From assembly GCA_024195265.1 (NCBI GenBank), contig JAJLRJ010000003.1, positions 28,412,658-28,476,657 of the forward strand: a DNA stretch of 64,000 nucleotides, read 5' to 3'. The notes beneath the pieces were generated by a model. The model was given only the letters and a program-made list of their open reading frames with translations, had not been told where the DNA came from and made no database searches. The DNA comes from Dendrophyllia cribrosa. Taxonomy: Eukaryota > Cnidaria > Anthozoa > Scleractinia > Dendrophylliidae. The translations under genes and the position numbers were made by a program. Shown one piece after another: positions 61,589-64,000 of this stretch (position 1 is the stretch's first letter; the number at the start of each line of letters is the position of its first letter).

Positions 61589-61710
61589 TACTCAGGCTTC
61601 GTCCTTCTTCACACAGAGCGCAAAATTCATAAGGGCAAGCCCTATGGTGCTCGTTTGGTCTGTCCGTGTATTGCCAATTGAAGAAATGTATACCCCCTGT
61701 ATATACCACG

Positions 61711-62070
61711 ATGGCGAATCTTGCATTCGAACTTCAGAACCGCGGGTTTCGTAACTGGCTTCACAGTTACAAAATACATGTTCCAGAAGATTTTCATGTG
61801 AGAGATCTTATCTTTCATAACATGATCGAACCTGAAATTCTCAGAGTGATCAGATCAGAGTCAAACCAACTCAGCCCTTTTAAGTTTAATTACGGCATCA
61901 TTATAAAACTTATAAAAGAAGGGAACAGAGGCGTTGAGCGAGCGACGTTTTATCTAAGACAGGAGATGCCGGCAATCATCAACATCTTTGACGAGGACGA
62001 TGTTAACCCATTGACACCTGAACCGCCCGTAACCGCCCGTACAAGACTCCACTGCTTTAAAAAATTGTAA
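61711..62070 (+). CDS. 119-aa CARD-like death-fold protein (candidate)
   Basis: A single-exon frame with ATG at 61711 (the frame is open upstream without another ATG), TAA at 62068-62070 and AATAAA 78 bp later, so it looks like a complete compact gene. The hydrophobic spacing fits a CARD of the RIG-I/MDA5 type: helix 1 around NWLHSYKIHV, then a proline-initiated turn and RDLIFHNMI, IEPEILRVIRSE, FNYGIIIKLIKEGNRG, a helix in VERATFYLRQEM and a last helix PAIINIFD. An acidic and proline-rich tail (DEDDVNPLTPEPP) follows. CARDs assemble by CARD-CARD contact in apoptosis and innate immune signalling. I see no other domain, so it would be a CARD-only regulator or a remnant of a longer gene. The fold call rests on pattern alone. 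It could belong to the host or to the adjacent viral-type element. Confidence 0.5.
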   Translation: MANLAFELQNRGFRNWLHSYKIHVPEDFHVRDLIFHNMIEPEILRVIRSESNQLSPFKFNYGIIIKLIKEGNRGVERATFYLRQEMPAIINIFDEDDVNPLTPEPPVTARTRLHCFKKL

Positions 62071-62908
62071 CTTTCTCAATCGTGCGAACATTGCCTTAAC
62101 TAGCAGTTGTGAGCATTGACTAGAAAGTCTTTCAAATTGAGATACCCAATAAACACAAAAAAGTCAGTGATTTTTGCAGAATATCAGCGTTTGAATTTGG
62201 ACAATAACAAAAATTACCGTTTTTAACGTCATAGAAAAACAACAAAAATCACGTTTTTGCCTTTAGTTTTTTTTATTCAAATCATCATGGCAAACCCAAA
62301 AATCAACATTCACAGCAAAATTCAGTCATAGTCCTAGCTTAGCAGTGAATTTTTTTGCTCTTATTCGTTGCTCGGGCCGAGCTCTAGCCTCTCGTTCTAA
62401 TGCATACTGACCTTGCCTCAATTTTCAATATCACCACCGCACTGCATGCTGGGAAATGGCCAAGAATTTTGACAGCGTTCGTTTCTTTCCGCACACATTT
62501 CATATTTATACTAAGTCCACAGCCACTCCGACCCACCGCCGAAATTTCGCGCTTGTTGTGTTCTCCTGTGGTCGCAACTTCCAAAATATGCCGCAGTAGG
62601 TCGAGAAATTCATCCAGAGTCGAGTCCCAAAGCTGCTTCGTTTCCAGGCGGCCATTTTTCCAGTTCAACGAGCAACGAGCCAAATTCGCAAACGAAGTAC
62701 AACAACTAACTCGCTTCATTGAGAAGTGGACTCTGAACTACCTCCAAGCTTAATGATGCTCACCAGGCAGCTACTAAAGATGAAAAATGGCTGTGAACTT
62801 ACCAAAAATCGTAGATAATTCATATTGGACCCTTTATTGCAAATCAAGCAAGCAAAATGAGATCGTCACAATGACGTTTCCAGTAAACTCGAGCCTTCAG
62901 TGTTTTAG
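62071..62908. other. stretch between CARD-like ORF and DNA polymerase
   Basis: Overlapping frames exist on both strands (117 aa plus at 62400, 111 aa minus at 62384, 69 aa plus at 62787), none recognisable. The plus-strand end EQRAKFANEVQQLTRFIEKW looks protein-like, and the start of the polymerase could be split across these frames by frameshift or intron. I could not join them with confidence. Confidence 0.4.
62148..62153 (+). terminator. poly(A) signal after the CARD-like ORF
   Basis: AATAAA 78 bp beyond the TAA stop at 62068-62070. Confidence 0.5.
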
Positions 62909-64000
62909 AACAGCAGCACTTTCAATGGTAACTCCAAATATGCAGTCACGAAATCCTATGGGGCGTGTGTATGCAGAAAATCACTCAAAAACGTAAAAAT
63001 CCTCAGGTGTGAATGGGTTAAGAGAAGACTTGACATTGATATAAATAGAAAAAGAGAAGAAGTCACTGAAATCGTTGTAAATGGGTCGGGTTGGACAGTT
63101 GCAGGGATCGACAAAGTATTCCTTGACTTTGCCCGATATGAGCCAATAAGAGGCGGATCTTATTTCCCTCTTCCTCAGGCTCTAAAGGTAAAACACGCCT
63201 TAATAAATATCAAAAATAGAGATCATGCTTGTCTTAGGTGGGTAATGAGGACCGCACGCTTCCCAGCCGCTGAGCACCCGGAAAGGACAAGTAAATACCC
63301 AATAGACGATGGGTTTGACTTTACAGGCATTTCCTTCCCAACACCACTGCATGAAATACCGAAGGTTGAGAAGCTCAATAACATTGCAATCAATGTTTTA
63401 GGCTTGCAGAACAACAAAGTTGTTACATATCACGTCAGTGAGATGGAAGGCGAGGAGATTCCACGAATCAATGTCATGCTCATTACAAAGATAGACCCTC
63501 ACACCTTTAAAACCATCAGCCATTTCTGCCTTGTAAAGAGTCTAAGCAGACTTCTTCACGAACAACACTCTAGAAACCATCATGTACACTTCTGCGTGAG
63601 ATGTTTGCAAGGCTTCTCATCAGAAAGAATTCTCGAAGACCATCAAGTCTATTGCAAAGGAGCCTCAAACCGCCCAACAAGAGTCGAGATGCCTAAGGAA
63701 GGTGAAAACATCCTTCATCGCTTTAAGAATTATCAAAAACAGATGAAGGTTCCGTATGTGATAAATGCTGACTGCGAGAGCCTCATCGAAAAGCTAGACG
63801 TGCGAATCCCACCCAAGGAACAAAGCAGCACCACAAAGACTGAGGTACACAAGCCCTGCGGGTTTTCCTTCATTACTGTTAGATCAGATGGCGCGGTTGG
63901 CCATCCCTACATTTACCGAGGAGAGAACCCTGTTCGTGAGTTTCTTGCATCTCTTCAGAGGGCTGAAGTAGAGATACGTGAGGCTCTCGAGCACAATGAA
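62909..64000 (+). pseudogene. Polinton/adintovirus-type family B DNA polymerase, N-terminal part, incomplete
   Basis: Open frame of 364 codons with no plausible start: it follows a stop at 62906-62908, the first in-frame ATG (63245) lies inside conserved sequence, and it runs off the window end. Order of motifs: YEPIRGGSYFPLP, ALINIKNRDHACLRW, SKYP...FDFTGISFP, IPKVEKLNNIAINVLG, ISHFCLVKSLSRLL, a C-x2-C...H-x4-C zinc-finger-like motif (FCVRCLQGFSSERILEDH), a methionine-proline phrase, then VINADCES, which corresponds to the Exo I motif D-x-E of the 3'-5' exonuclease. This order is typical of protein-primed polymerases of Mavericks/Polintons and related adintoviruses, common as integrated copies in cnidarian genomes. 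The polymerase palm would lie beyond 64000. The missing start suggests truncation or frameshift, but an intron or assembly break is possible. Integrase, capsid and packaging genes are not in view. Confidence 0.8.

Noticed and set aside
62384..62753. 111-aa minus-strand and 117-aa plus-strand frames
   Set aside because: They overlap each other, have no recognisable domain, and could be degenerate parts of the polymerase element.

Overview
The window looks like a piece of a cnidarian nuclear genome, most probably a stony coral or another anthozoan. It is AT-rich and mostly non-coding. It has short exons with GT-AG introns, tRNA-derived SINEs of the type common in coral genomes, many small inverted-repeat transposons, and several decayed LINEs. 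No bacterial, plasmid or phage gene organisation is visible. The taxon is an inference; no gene here fixes the species.

Layout. 1-23.9 kb: essentially gene-free. It holds a SINE split by a LINE 3' end (3.3-3.8 kb), a dispersed repeat family (6.4-16.9 kb), reverse-transcriptase remnants (12.4 and 13.6 kb), a diverged direct repeat (12.6 and 14.7 kb) and microsatellites (15.7, 18.4 kb). 24.0-25.2 kb: an intact intronless class A GPCR on the minus strand. 28.4-32.1 kb: two Harbinger-type MITEs and a nested pair of LINEs, with an exact 15-bp target duplication around the inner one. 32.3-42.5 kb: the most unusual region, a tandem array of two full units and one truncated unit. Each full unit carries a two-exon minus-strand gene for a small secreted peptide (71 and 68 aa). 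The units differ by several transposon insertions that can be read cleanly against the empty site in the sister unit. 43.5-44.1 kb: another SINE and two foldback elements. 45.4-45.8 kb: a 138-aa protein with a Ser/Pro-rich N-terminus and a helical C-terminus. 47.6-48.0 kb: a long inverted repeat. 49.2-56.6 kb: a complete eight-exon zeta-crystallin-like quinone oxidoreductase. 58.3-61.0 kb: a TNF-receptor-superfamily gene with cysteine-rich domains, one membrane span and a cytoplasmic death domain. 61.7-62.1 kb: a compact 119-aa ORF that I read as a CARD-like death-fold protein. 62.9-64.0 kb: the N-terminal part of a protein-primed family B DNA polymerase of the Polinton/adintovirus type, without a start codon and running off the end of the window.

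How the genes relate. There is no operon-like logic. The quinone oxidoreductase (redox) and the death-domain receptor (signalling) are ordinary host genes lying tail to tail. The CARD-like ORF is transcribed away from the receptor and sits between it and the viral-type polymerase, so it could be a host immune gene or cargo of the mobile element. The secreted-peptide array is the best candidate for an undescribed system: a lineage-specific duplicated peptide family with dibasic sites and one two-cysteine loop, whose second exon differs between copies almost only at synonymous sites.
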